Assembly: GCA_002336975.1 (NCBI GenBank)
Contig: DDFA01000113.1
Span: 35,792-99,791, forward strand
Origin: Phyllobacteriaceae bacterium UBA1940
GTDB lineage: Bacteria; Pseudomonadota; Alphaproteobacteria; Rhizobiales; Rhizobiaceae
Reading direction: 5' to 3'
Length of the DNA: 64,000 nucleotides
In this document: piece by piece, positions 1 through 8,430 of the stretch
How positions within the stretch are numbered: position 1 is the first letter of the stretch
Layout of the letters: every line of letters starts with the position of its first letter
The notes under the pieces: model-generated
Told to the model about the DNA's origin: nothing
What the model saw: only the letters and a program-made list of their open reading frames with translations
The model's database searches: none
Position numbers and translations under genes: made by a program

Positions 1-22
1 CGAAAATCGATTCCGATTTTCG
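1..22. repeat. Short dispersed-type palindrome
   Basis: Perfect 9-bp inverted repeat CGAAAATCG (1-9) and CGATTTTCG (14-22) around a 4-base loop ATTC. It lies upstream of the GT87 gene at the window edge. It may be the terminator of a gene outside the window or one copy of an intergenic palindrome family common in rhizobial genomes; the latter is recalled, not tested here. No T-run follows. Confidence 0.5.
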
Positions 23-126
23 GGCCGATGCGGCAATGGGATTCCCGACCGAAACCGGGCCGGCAAGGCTCGGTCAAGCGCCGCCGGATAGTGTCACTTG
101 ACCCGTCACACAATCCGGCATTTTTC

Positions 127-1356
127 ATGGCGCAGGCTGAATTCCCGATCAAGACGCCCGAGCAGGCCCGCTTCGCTCTGTTCGTCTTCCTGGGCGGACT
201 TGTCGTCGGGCTGATCTACCAAGTCCAGCTCTGGACTCTCGACGAGAACGGCTTCTCGGTAATGTCGGAGCGGCTGCCCTATTGGGACTTCACCAATCTG
301 TGGGCCGGATCGAAGCTGGCGGTCGAGGGCCGCGTCGGCGACCTGTTCGACGTCGAGGCCTATCGCGCCGCCCTGAGAGCGATGTTTTCGCCGCTATTGC
401 CCAATCAGGAGTGGAGCTATCCGCCGAACATCCTGTTGATCGGCGCGCCGCTGGCGGCGCTGCCGATCTTCGCCGCCTATTCGATCTGGACCGCCGGCTC
501 CATCGCACTGCTGCATGTCGCGATCAAGCCGATGGGCCTGCCCTTGCCGGTTCACCTTGCCGCGACCTTCTCGCCGCCGGTGTTCATGAACGCGATGTTT
601 GGCCAGAATGGCTCGGTGACGGCGGCGCTGCTGATCGGCGGTCTGCTGCTTGCGCCAAAACGCCCGATCGTCGCCGGGGCGCTGTTCGGCTTGCTGACGA
701 TCAAGCCGCATCTCGGCATTCTCGTGCCCTTCTGCCTGCTGGCGAGCTGGAACTGGCGCGCGATCATTTCGGCCGGCGTCACCACGATCGTGATCGCCGC
801 CGTCACCGGGCTGGTCTTCGGCTTCCAGGTCTGGCCCGATTTCATCAACCAGACCGGGCCGTTGATGACAAAGATCATGGAAGCGCCCTATCCCCAGACC
901 TACCATGCCAATGCGATCACAATATTCATCATGGCGCGTTCACTGGGGTTGGGGCTGACTGGTTCTTATCTGGTCCAGGCCGCCGCGACGCTGACGGCGA
1001 TTGTCGCGGTAACCTGGCTGTGGCGCCCGTCGAACCCGATCGACCACCGCCAGCGCGCCGTCGCTACCGCCTCTCTCGCCATCCTGGCGACGCCCTATGG
1101 CTATTCCTATGACACCGTGCCGATGTGTCTGGCCCTGGCGTGGATCTATGCAACATCAAGACAGCCCAAGCTGGCGCTTTTGTCCATCGCCTGGCTGTTT
1201 CCCATGTCGGTGCATATGCTCAACTACAAGGGAATTGGAATAGGCGTGCTGGTTCCCGCGGCGGTGTCGGCCTATCTGCTGTGGAAGGCTCGTTCCGATC
1301 AACGCCCGGTGGGAAGACGCTTGCGCACGAACACCGTTGTGCCCGCGTCGCGGTAG
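127..1356 (+). CDS. GT87 (DUF2029) family polyprenol-phosphate-sugar transferase
   Basis: A multi-pass inner-membrane protein of 409 residues resembling glycosyltransferase family 87, which uses polyprenyl-phosphate sugars as donors on the periplasmic face. Visible are a first membrane helix (about residues 14-34), the acidic DFTNLW motif after it, a SYPPN segment, a GQNG motif and a KPHLG motif between helices, all typical of the family, then several more hydrophobic helices. I chose the ATG at 127 because the longer frame from base 28 adds a charged, uncharacteristic extension. The 3' end overlaps the convergent membrane-protein gene by 58 bp. The acceptor is unknown; the neighbouring sugar-transfer genes suggest cell-surface glycan or lipid modification. 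Confidence 0.75.
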   Translation: MAQAEFPIKTPEQARFALFVFLGGLVVGLIYQVQLWTLDENGFSVMSERLPYWDFTNLWAGSKLAVEGRVGDLFDVEAYRAALRAMFSPLLPNQEWSYPPNILLIGAPLAALPIFAAYSIWTAGSIALLHVAIKPMGLPLPVHLAATFSPPVFMNAMFGQNGSVTAALLIGGLLLAPKRPIVAGALFGLLTIKPHLGILVPFCLLASWNWRAIISAGVTTIVIAAVTGLVFGFQVWPDFINQTGPLMTKIMEAPYPQTYHANAITIFIMARSLGLGLTGSYLVQAAATLTAIVAVTWLWRPSNPIDHRQRAVATASLAILATPYGYSYDTVPMCLALAWIYATSRQPKLALLSIAWLFPMSVHMLNYKGIGIGVLVPAAVSAYLLWKARSDQRPVGRRLRTNTVVPASR

Positions 1357-2840
1357 AATATTGCATAAGGCAGAAGTGCGGCGGCGATTTCCGGTGAAGC
1401 CGCGATCGCGGCTTCGGCCGGCGCCAAATTGACGCCGCCGGCGATGACGACATCAGGCCTCAGGTTTTCGATCCGGGCTGCAGCGTCTGCGATGTCCCGG
1501 TCACGCTGCGCCAGGTAGGCGACGCGCGCGGTTTCATCGGTCTGCCTGTCCGCCAACAGTTCGGCATTGTGGGCGCGCCACAGCGCCGGGTCGCGCGAAA
1601 GATAGCGTGCGCCGATCATTCGGGTCAGCGGATGCGCGGGTTGCAATCGCACGGCGATCGACATCACCGTTGGATGCGGGCCGGTCAGATCGACAATCTC
1701 GCCCGCAAGCCGAGGCGGCGGCGGCTGCGGGGAATAGTAGGAGCCGAAGAAGAAGAAACCCATGAGTGCGACGACCATGAGCAGGCAGGCCGATCGCACC
1801 GGCGAACCGCTGAACGAAAATCTCGACCGCTCGACCTGCATGAAAAAGGCGAAGGGGCCAAAAAAGAGGAACGGCATCGCCTGATAGGTCCATCCCTTGC
1901 CCATCAAGAGGAATCCCGGGAGATAGCCCGCACCGGCGATCAGTAATATCGCCGATGCGCGATTGATGTTCTGCGGACGCGAGAACAGCCAGGTCACGGC
2001 GGCGAAAAACGCCGGCGCAACGAGCGGCGATATTGCCAGCAATTCCATGAACGAAAGTCGCAACGGCAGATAGTAGGCGGTGAGCGACGGCGCCACCTCG
2101 GTCAGAAACGCCCTGTCGAAAACCAGTACGTAGACGACATATCCGCTTGTGACCGCAGCGCCAATCAGCGTTTCAGGCGCAAACAGCGGACGCAGCGAGC
2201 GCCGCATCGCAGCGACCCACAAAGCGGGTGCGGCGAGCGCCAGGGCAGCCATCGGCGGCTTGATCATCACGAAAACAGCCGCGCCCAAGCCCGCAAGCAG
2301 GATCTGCCATTTCGAGCCGGCGTCGAAATCGGGCGACCGGTCGCGCGCCGCCAGCAGCGCTAGCCACGGCAGCAGCGCGATCGTCGCAATCTGCTCGCGC
2401 TGGCCGAAATCGCCGGGAAACAGCCAAGAGAGAAGCAAGGTCGCGACCGGCAGCAGCCAAAGGCTCGCCGGTTCGGCCAACCAGCCCGCCCTGCGCAGGA
2501 TCGATCCCGACACAAGCAGGCTCGCCAGCGCAAACAGCGGCAACAGGAAGGCCAGCAGGGTCTCGGCGTGAATGCCGGTAGCGCGTTCGCCATACAGAAA
2601 CGGCATGTAGAGCCAGACCGAGAAGGGCGGATTGACCTCGATGATGTCGCGGTGAAGTTCGGCGCCGCCGATCAGCCGTTCGCCGGCGACCAGCAGCCAG
2701 GAGACGTCGACATTCGGCGTCATCACATGCAGCGACAGCAATGCCGCCAGGATCGCGACAAGAACCGAAACCAGCAGCGGCGCGGCAGGTGACGCGCCGC
2801 TGCCGGTTGTCAGCCGATGTGAAGCGTCAGTGAGCGCCAC
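1299..2840 (-). CDS. Multi-pass membrane protein, GT-C (PMT-like) glycosyltransferase fold
   Basis: An integral membrane protein of about 513 residues with roughly ten hydrophobic helices and a soluble C-terminal domain of about 120 residues. After the first helix there is NVDVSWLLVAGERL followed by HRDIIEVNPP. This acidic first periplasmic loop plus an E-NPP motif is characteristic of GT-C/PMT-like enzymes that transfer sugars from polyprenyl phosphate. The start is uncertain: a GTG at 2840 lies inside the end of gtrA, an ATG at 2867 gives a longer overlap. It is last in the minus-strand group GT2 - methyltransferase - GtrA - this gene, which resembles flippase-linked glycosylation clusters. 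Substrate not predictable. Confidence 0.65.
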   Translation of the reverse strand: MALTDASHRLTTGSGASPAAPLLVSVLVAILAALLSLHVMTPNVDVSWLLVAGERLIGGAELHRDIIEVNPPFSVWLYMPFLYGERATGIHAETLLAFLLPLFALASLLVSGSILRRAGWLAEPASLWLLPVATLLLSWLFPGDFGQREQIATIALLPWLALLAARDRSPDFDAGSKWQILLAGLGAAVFVMIKPPMAALALAAPALWVAAMRRSLRPLFAPETLIGAAVTSGYVVYVLVFDRAFLTEVAPSLTAYYLPLRLSFMELLAISPLVAPAFFAAVTWLFSRPQNINRASAILLIAGAGYLPGFLLMGKGWTYQAMPFLFFGPFAFFMQVERSRFSFSGSPVRSACLLMVVALMGFFFFGSYYSPQPPPPRLAGEIVDLTGPHPTVMSIAVRLQPAHPLTRMIGARYLSRDPALWRAHNAELLADRQTDETARVAYLAQRDRDIADAAARIENLRPDVVIAGGVNLAPAEAAIAASPEIAAALLPYAIFYRDAGTTVFVRKRLPTGR

Positions 2841-3207
2841 GAAACACCCATCGGTCGAGCACGACATAGTTGAAGACCGGAATGAAAAGGCAGGTCGCGA
2901 CGATCGGGACAAGCGCCGGCATTTGCAGCCTGTCAGACAGCAGGAACGGCAAAGCCCAGGAAATCGCCACTCCCGTGACGGTCAAGGTCAGAAAGCGAGG
3001 CGCCTCGACGCCGTGCGCTCCGTTCGACGCGAATGTCAGCGACTTGTGGCCCAGATAGGAAAAGATCGCGGCTACGCCATAGGCGCACACCGAGGCAAGG
3101 GTTGCGGACATGAAGGACGAGAGCAGGAAGGCGAAGGCCGCATAGAGCCCGGTCGCGGCCAGGCCGACCGCGGCAAACCTCGACATGCGCGCGCCCCTGT
3201 CCTTCAT
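2827..3207 (-). CDS. GtrA family membrane protein
   Basis: A 126-residue protein with four hydrophobic segments (about residues 8-30, 34-52, 69-92, 97-118), matching the GtrA family. These proteins are thought to move undecaprenyl- or polyprenyl-phosphate-linked sugars across the inner membrane. The family hallmarks YLGHKSLTF (an aromatic loop after helix 2) and a closing NYVVLDRWVF are present. It starts 7 bp after the methyltransferase stop, so the two are probably co-transcribed. A second ATG at 3186 is also possible. Pairing with a GT2 enzyme and a GT-C-like protein is the classical GtrA-GtrB-GT-C arrangement. Confidence 0.8.
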   Translation of the reverse strand: MKDRGARMSRFAAVGLAATGLYAAFAFLLSSFMSATLASVCAYGVAAIFSYLGHKSLTFASNGAHGVEAPRFLTLTVTGVAISWALPFLLSDRLQMPALVPIVATCLFIPVFNYVVLDRWVFRGAH

Positions 3208-3214
3208 GGCCGGC

Positions 3215-3967
3215 TCACGCGGCCGCCGACGCGTCGGCGTCGGTCTTGCGGCAGACCGCCAGCAGGGAGACCCCCATCGGCAGATTGACGTGCGGCACGA
3301 CCAGGCTTTCGGCCGAAAACAGCGCCTTCATCGCGGCATTGAGCGGAGCGGGCGGCGTGTCGTGGCCGGAAGGACTGTCGGATCCGCGGAGCCTGTCGGC
3401 AAGCCTCGCCAGCGCCGCGACCGGAAACAGCGCGGCATTGGTGTAGGTCAGCCGCTCGACGGCAAAGCCCGCCGCTTCGAGGCGCGAGCGCAGGCCGCTG
3501 CGGGAGTAGCGACGAAAATGATGCAGGCTCTCGTCATGGGCGCTCCACATCCACTGATGCGCCGGCACGGTCAGCAAAAGCCGGCCACCTGGATGCAGCA
3601 TCTGATGGATCGCCGAAAGCGACTGAGCGTCGTGTTCGACATGTTCCAGCACATCGAACAGGCATACGAGATCGGCGCCTGAAACCGCGGCCGGAATATT
3701 GTCCGGCAGATAGCCATCAAAAATGTCGCGACCGCTACGCTCCCGCACGATTTCGCGCGCCACCTCGCTCATTTCGATGGCTGCTACCTTGCCGTAGCGT
3801 TCCAGCATGTCGAGATTGCCGCCCGTGCCGGCGCCGATTTCCACGATGGCGGCGTCGGGCGGAAGGTCAAGCGTTGACAGAACCGCACCGACGATCGCGC
3901 GACGGCCGCAAAACCACCAGTGCTCGCTCTCGGTCTCGGCCATCTTCAAGTATTCGGCGAGTTCCAT
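3215..3967 (-). CDS. Class I SAM-dependent methyltransferase
   Basis: A 250-residue cytoplasmic methyltransferase. SAM-binding motif I is AIVEIGAGTGGNLDML near residues 36-51, and the post-motif FDVLEHVEHD (about residues 104-113) is typical of Methyltransf_11/23 proteins acting on sugars, lipids or quinones. The N-terminal EHWWF signature recurs in methyltransferases encoded within surface-glycan clusters. The ATG at 3967 overlaps the upstream glycosyltransferase stop as TGATG, implying translational coupling. An upstream open extension to 4264 only follows the GT2 gene in another frame and is not coding. The substrate is unknown. Confidence 0.8.
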   Translation of the reverse strand: MELAEYLKMAETESEHWWFCGRRAIVGAVLSTLDLPPDAAIVEIGAGTGGNLDMLERYGKVAAIEMSEVAREIVRERSGRDIFDGYLPDNIPAAVSGADLVCLFDVLEHVEHDAQSLSAIHQMLHPGGRLLLTVPAHQWMWSAHDESLHHFRRYSRSGLRSRLEAAGFAVERLTYTNAALFPVAALARLADRLRGSDSPSGHDTPPAPLNAAMKALFSAESLVVPHVNLPMGVSLLAVCRKTDADASAAA

Positions 3968-4968
3968 CAATTGCTCCCGTAGTTGCGGCGGACAATGTAG
4001 ATCGGCCGCTGCTTGATCTCGGAATAGACGCGGCCGAGATACTGGCCGAGGATGCCGATGCCCAGGATCTGGACGCCCCCGAGGAACAGCACCGACACCA
4101 GCAGCGACGCGTAGCCGGGAACGTCGACGCCGAAGATCAGTGTCCTGCCGGCGATGAAGAGACCGTAGACAAAAGACGACAGCGAAATCAGCGCGCCGAC
4201 ATAGGACCAGATCTCCAGCGGCACGGTGGAGAAACTGGTGATGCCCTCCAGCGCGAAGTTCCACAGCTTCCAGCCGGAGAACTTGGTGCGTCCGGCAATG
4301 CGCTGGTCGCGCACATAGTCCACCGTCGCGGTCGGAAAGCCGACCCAGGCGAACAGGCCCTTCATGAAACGGCGGCGTTCGGGCAGCGTTTTCAACGCCT
4401 CGATCACCTCGCGGTCGACGAGCCGGAAATCGCCGACATTGGGGGGTATCTTCTGGGCGGCCATCCAGTTGTGGACGCGGTAGAACATCGACGCCGAACG
4501 CTGCTTGAGCAGGGTGTCGCTCGACCGGTCCGCCCGTTTGGCCAGAACCACGTCAAAACCTTCGCGCCATTTGTCGATCAGCAGCGGGATGACTTTCGGC
4601 GGGTCCTGGAGATCGACGTCGATCGGGATCGCGGCGTCGCCGCGGCAATTGTCCAGTCCGGCGGTGATGGCCGATTCCTTGCCGAAATTGCGCGACAGAT
4701 CGATCACCCGGATGCGGGCGTCGCGCCTGGTCGCGCCGATCAGTCTGGCGAGCGTGCCGTCGAGGCTTCCGTCATTGACGAAGACGACCTCGAGCGTGAC
4801 GCCGCGGGCGGAAATCGCCGCTTCGTGCCTGGCGAGTTAGGCGAGAAAGCCGTCGATCGCCTCCTCTTCATTGTGAACAGGCACGATCAATGACACGACG
4901 GCGCGCGCCGGGCGTTCAATCCCTGCCCGGCTCGGTTCGATATGCTGGCTTGGCACTGCAACTGTCAT
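3967..4968 (-). pseudogene. GT2 family (DPM1/GtrB-like) glycosyltransferase, interrupted by in-frame TAA
   Basis: Read from ATG at 4968, the frame gives a standard GT2 polyprenyl-phosphate glycosyltransferase of 333 codons: SLIVPVHNEEEAID near residues 26-39, VVFVNDGSLDGT, IDVDLQDPP, and two C-terminal membrane helices (about residues 240-300) ending in GQYLGRVYSEIKQRP. The frame is broken only by one TAA at 4839-4837 (codon 44), between FLA and LARHE; everything else stays in frame. A CAA to TAA change would explain it. Translation could restart at 4707, but that protein would lack the nucleotide-binding N-terminus. It is either a recent nonsense mutation or a base-calling error. The downstream methyltransferase is coupled to this gene's own stop. 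Confidence 0.85.
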
Positions 4969-5049
4969 TGGACGCCGACGCTGTTGGATTTGCGTCGGCA
5001 GCTTAGGCGCGCGGCCTTAAGGGGCGATTAACCGCATCGCCAGGTGGGC

Positions 5050-6012
5050 TCAGAGTTTCCTCAGCGCGACTTCCTTGACCCGGTGATCCCCGCCCTTCTT
5101 GAGGATCAGGTCGGCGCGCGGGCGGGTCGGCAGAATGTTCTCGCGCAGGTTCTTCAGGTTGATGTTTTGCCAGATGTCGATGGCGACCGCCCTGGCGGCG
5201 TCCTCGGTCAGTTCCGAGAACCGGTGGAAGAAGGACTCCTTGTCGCGGAACGCGGTCTCGCGCAGCTTCATGAAGCGGGCAACGTACCAGCGCTCGAGAA
5301 TGTCCTCGTCGGCGTCGACATAGATCGAAAAATCGAAAAAGTCCGACAGGAACGGCACGATCTTGCCGTCCTTGGGCAGTTCGCCCGGCTGCAACACGTT
5401 GATGCCCTCGAAGATCAGGATGTCGGGGCGGTCGATCTCGACAAAGTCGTCCGGCAACACGTCGTAGGTCAGGTGCGAATAGAGCGGCGCGCGCACGTCC
5501 ATCAGGCCGGATTTGACCGCCGACAGGAACCGCAGCAAGGCGCCGACATCGTAGGATTCGGGAAAACCCTTGCGGTCCATCAGATTGCGCTCGCGCAGGA
5601 TCTCGTTGGGAAACAGGAACCCGTCAGTGGTCACCAGATCGACCTTCGGGCTGGAGGGCCAGCGCCGCAGCAGCTCTTTCAGGATGCGCGCCGTGGTCGA
5701 CTTGCCGACCGACACCGACCCGGCAATGCCGATGATGAAGGGCGTCTTCACCGCGTCCGGCACATTGAGGAAACGCGCCCGCTGCTTGAACAGCGCCTGG
5801 GTCGCCTCGACATGGGCGGAGAGGAGCCGCGACATCGACAGATAGATGCGGCGCACCTCGTCCAGATCGATCGGGTCGTTCAGCGACGACAGCCGTTTCA
5901 GATCGTCCTCGGTCAGCGTCAGCGGCGTGTCGGCGCGAAACTGGGCCCAGTCTTCGGCGGAAAAGAAGCGGTAGGGGGAGTATTTTTCGCCGCGCGAGGT
6001 CTGATCCATCAT
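5050..6012 (-). CDS. coaA: Pantothenate kinase, type I
   Basis: This 320-residue enzyme phosphorylates pantothenate with ATP, the first and regulated step of coenzyme A synthesis. The P-loop is [13 protein letters not shown] near residues 95-107, followed by the TTDGFLFPN segment that binds substrate, and FEGINVLQ. Length and architecture match the bacterial PRK/CoaA family throughout. It lies just downstream of hisE (12 bp), the usual position in Hyphomicrobiales, and is probably read from the histidine operon unless the upstream insertions have changed that. Downstream to 4969 nothing else is seen. Confidence 0.95.
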   Translation of the reverse strand: MMDQTSRGEKYSPYRFFSAEDWAQFRADTPLTLTEDDLKRLSSLNDPIDLDEVRRIYLSMSRLLSAHVEATQALFKQRARFLNVPDAVKTPFIIGIAGSVSVGKSTTARILKELLRRWPSSPKVDLVTTDGFLFPNEILRERNLMDRKGFPESYDVGALLRFLSAVKSGLMDVRAPLYSHLTYDVLPDDFVEIDRPDILIFEGINVLQPGELPKDGKIVPFLSDFFDFSIYVDADEDILERWYVARFMKLRETAFRDKESFFHRFSELTEDAARAVAIDIWQNINLKNLRENILPTRPRADLILKKGGDHRVKEVALRKL

Positions 6013-6024
6013 CCCCTCCTGTCT

Positions 6025-6348
6025 TCAGCCCGCCGGCCGCGAGGCCTTTTCGGCCAGTCCCGATTGCGCGGTGCGCCGCTCGAGCTCGGCCATCACGTCG
6101 GCCACCGGCACGCCGGCGATGGTCAGCACCACCAGCCAGTGATAAAGCAGGTCGGCGCTCTCGCCGACAAGTCCCCGTTCGTCGCCCTTGACGGCGGCGA
6201 TCACCGTTTCGACCGCCTCTTCGCCCATCTTCTGGGCAGCCTTGTCGATGCCCTTGCGAAACAAGGTCGCCGTCCACGAATCGGCGGCGCCGGAACGGGC
6301 GCGTTCCGAAACGATCTTTTCCAGGTCGGAAAGCGAAAAGCTGCTCAT
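6025..6348 (-). CDS. hisE: Phosphoribosyl-ATP pyrophosphatase
   Basis: This 107-residue HisE hydrolyses phosphoribosyl-ATP to phosphoribosyl-AMP and pyrophosphate, the second step of histidine synthesis. The MazG-type signature [13 protein letters not shown] with its EExx(E) metal ligands is followed by [13 protein letters not shown]. The native start is taken as [13 protein letters not shown] at 6348. A longer start at 6372 falls in the terminal repeat of the adjacent inserted element, which ends only 11-12 bp upstream of 6348. No clear ribosome-binding sequence precedes either ATG, so the insertion may have replaced the original translation signal. Confidence 0.92.
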   Translation of the reverse strand: MSSFSLSDLEKIVSERARSGAADSWTATLFRKGIDKAAQKMGEEAVETVIAAVKGDERGLVGESADLLYHWLVVLTIAGVPVADVMAELERRTAQSGLAEKASRPAG

Positions 6349-6359
6349 CGACTGGGGTT

Positions 6360-6717
6360 TAGACCGTTTCATGGCTAGATGGAATCACTGTGTTTCTCGT
6401 TTGGCGAGGCGATCCGGCAGGAGAGACGGGCAGGTCGATGCGGTTCATTGGCCAATCGGCTCGACGAACCGGGCGTCGGCCAAACGGAAACCCTGCCTGT
6501 CGAATTGCCATTCGCAATTCGACAGACAAATATTCCCTGCCGATCAAACTTCTCCCGCTGCGCAGCAGCGGGGTTTGATCGGTGGGCCGGGCCGGTTTGG
6601 GCCAAATCCGTCGGCTTTCCACTTGGCCGGGCCACCAGCCCGACCTGCGCGAAAAGCCTCGACCTTGTCCCAAACCATCTCCGGCAGAGTGTTTCCATCT
6701 GGCCATGAAACGGTCTA
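6360..6717. mobile_element. MITE-like element with about 32-bp terminal inverted repeats
   Basis: The two ends are inverted copies. Reading inward, both begin TAGACCGTTTCATGGC, then T or C, then AGATGGAA, with about three mismatches over 32-33 bases. The outermost TA on each side could be a target duplication, as made by IS630/Tc1-type transposases. The inside has no plausible gene but carries strong hairpins: CTGTCGAATTGC/GCAATTCGACAG (loop CATTC, about 6504-6532) and CCGATCAAAC...GTTTGATCGG enclosing CCCGCTGC/GCAGCGGG. The right end supplies the hisF stop codon (TAG) and the left end abuts the hisE start. That it is a non-autonomous transposon is inference; it may instead be a structured intergenic repeat. 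Confidence 0.65.
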
Positions 6718-7509
6718 GGACGCCGGAGCCAGCGTGTCGAGTCGCATCGGCAGGCCGGCGGCGGCCATATGCCGTTTCACCTGGCCGATCGAAAAGACGC
6801 CGAAATGGAATACCGACGCCGCCAGCACCGCGGTCGCGTGGCCGTCGCGTATGCCCTCGACAAAGTGGTCGAGCCCGCCGACGCCGCCTGACGCGATCAC
6901 CGGCGCGCGCACCGCATCCGCCACGGCGCGGGTCAGGGCGATGTCGTAGCCCGATTTGGTGCCGTCGCGGTCCATCGAGGTGAGCAGGATCTCGCCGGCG
7001 CCAAGGTCGACCACCTTTCGCGCGAACTCGACGGCGTCGATGCCGGTGGCCCGGCGGCCGCCATGGGTGAAGATCTCCCAGCGGTCGGCTTCGCCCGGCG
7101 CGGACGCCTTCTTGGCGTCGATGGCGACGACGATGCACTGGTTGCCGAACTTGTCGGCGGCCCGCGCGACAAAATCCGGATCGGCCACCGCGGCGCTGTT
7201 GATCGACACCTTGTCGGCGCCGGCCAGAAGCAGTTTGCGGATATCGCCGACCTGGCGCACCCCGCCGCCCACCGTCAGCGGCATGAAGCACTGTTCGGCG
7301 GTGCGGGCGACCACGTCGAAAATGGTGTCGCGATTGTCCGACGAAGCGGTGATGTCGAGGAAGGTCAGTTCGTCGGCGCCGGCCGCATCATAGGCCTTCG
7401 CCGCCTGGACCGGATCGCCGGCGTCGATCAGGTCGACAAAATTGACGCCCTTGACGACGCGGCCGTCCTTGACGTCGAGGCAGGGAATGACGCGGGCTTT
7501 GAGGGTCAT
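6715..7509 (-). CDS. hisF: Imidazole glycerol phosphate synthase, cyclase subunit
   Basis: HisF (264 residues) uses ammonia from HisH to convert PRFAR into imidazole glycerol phosphate and AICAR, linking histidine and purine synthesis. A TIM barrel is evident: [12 protein letters not shown] with the catalytic Asp near residue 11, [17 protein letters not shown], and VVAIDAKK with the second catalytic Asp. Full length. Its stop is the TAG formed at the edge of the adjacent inverted-repeat element, so the last residues (about TLAPAS) may not be ancestral. It is separated from hisA by the DUF3800 insertion and from hisE by the MITE-like element, so it may need its own promoter. Confidence 0.96.
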   Translation of the reverse strand: MTLKARVIPCLDVKDGRVVKGVNFVDLIDAGDPVQAAKAYDAAGADELTFLDITASSDNRDTIFDVVARTAEQCFMPLTVGGGVRQVGDIRKLLLAGADKVSINSAAVADPDFVARAADKFGNQCIVVAIDAKKASAPGEADRWEIFTHGGRRATGIDAVEFARKVVDLGAGEILLTSMDRDGTKSGYDIALTRAVADAVRAPVIASGGVGGLDHFVEGIRDGHATAVLAASVFHFGVFSIGQVKRHMAAAGLPMRLDTLAPAS

Positions 7510-7551
7510 TTTTTCTTTTTTCTGCGAGGGCTTTTAGTTTAGGTTCCGAAG

Positions 7552-8298
7552 ATGGAAATTGGTACAGGCGAATCCGATTACATATTCTATGCTGATGAGA
7601 GTGGTGATCACTCATTAACCTCAATTGATTTAAACTACCCGGTATTTGTCCTTTCATTATGTGCATTTAAAAAACAATCGTACTGCTCGCGGGTAGTTCC
7701 TTCATTCCAGAGACTAAAATTTAAATACTTCGGACATGATGCCGTCGTATTGCATGAACATGATATTAGAAAACAAAATGTTGATTTCCGAATTCTAACC
7801 GACAAGATTGTTCGGGAGTCATTTATTTCAGACTTGTCTAAATGCCTCGCTAAGAGTCCATTTAGATTATTTTCGACCGTAATTTTTAAGCCAGATCTAC
7901 GATTTGAGCTTTTCCCTGAGAATCCATACATGATTTCACTAAGGATATGTCTTCAACAGGCTTATCATTTTTTGAACCGGAAAGGCCAACTCGGACTGCG
8001 AACACATTTTATCTTTGAGAAGCGGGGAAAAACGGAAGACTCGCAATTAGAACTAGAGTTTCATCGGATTGTGGCAGGGCAAAACGATCTTGGCGTCGCA
8101 TTCGACGGGTTTTCGATTCATTTCGTTGACAAGCGAACTAATTCGACGGGTATGCAAGTGGCCGATCTCACAGCGAGACCAATCGGGCTAAGCGTATTTC
8201 GAACCGATCAGGCAAATAGGGCTTTCAATCTCATAGAGACAAAGATCTATCGGATCCGGCGCTACGCAAAACCTAGTCGTGGGATATTGATCCCCTAG
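7552..8298 (+). CDS. DUF3800 domain protein, probably horizontally acquired
   Basis: A 248-residue protein opposite in strand to the his genes. The N-terminal YIFYADESGDHS and C-terminal GMQVADLTARPIG contain the acidic residues conserved in DUF3800, a family with a predicted RNase H-like fold and unknown biochemical role, common in accessory and defence-associated regions. Base use differs sharply from its surroundings: bases 7621-7680 contain only 18 G or C of 60, with codons such as TTA, ATA and AGA. It is inserted between hisF and hisA and is followed by a likely structured RNA. The N-terminal Met at 7552 places the DESGD motif at about residue 15, as usual for the family. Nuclease activity is a fold-based guess. 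Confidence 0.8.
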   Translation: MEIGTGESDYIFYADESGDHSLTSIDLNYPVFVLSLCAFKKQSYCSRVVPSFQRLKFKYFGHDAVVLHEHDIRKQNVDFRILTDKIVRESFISDLSKCLAKSPFRLFSTVIFKPDLRFELFPENPYMISLRICLQQAYHFLNRKGQLGLRTHFIFEKRGKTEDSQLELEFHRIVAGQNDLGVAFDGFSIHFVDKRTNSTGMQVADLTARPIGLSVFRTDQANRAFNLIETKIYRIRRYAKPSRGILIP

Positions 8299-8400
8299 AA
8301 AAGCGAAAGGCCTCGGATTACTCCAAGGCCTGACGCCGACCGGGAAACCCCAATCCACTTGGTTGCAATATAGGTTGTACGCCTAAGAAAATCAAGAGAA
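8299..8400 (+). ncRNA. Candidate DUF3800-associated structured RNA element
   Basis: Directly after the DUF3800 stop lies a compact structured stretch: GGCCTCGG/CCAAGGCC hairpin (about 8307-8328), then GACGCCGACCGGGAAACCCC with a GGG-AAA-CCC hairpin, then CCAATCCACTTGG and TTGCAATATAGG. Bioinformatic surveys have described several RNA motif classes (DUF3800-I and higher) located next to DUF3800 genes; this layout and position agree with that association. The assignment is from memory and by eye, without a covariance search. It could alternatively be the gene's terminator, but it is longer and more complex than a simple terminator and lacks a T-run after the first hairpin. Confidence 0.5.
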
Positions 8401-8430
8401 AATTCATTGGAATCAATTGGCTAGTTAGAT

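Noticed and set aside
6359-7291. Minus-strand 310-codon frame across hisF and the repeat element
   Set aside because: Arg-rich shadow of hisF joined to the inverted repeats; duplicate LDRFMARW segments only reflect the two repeat ends.
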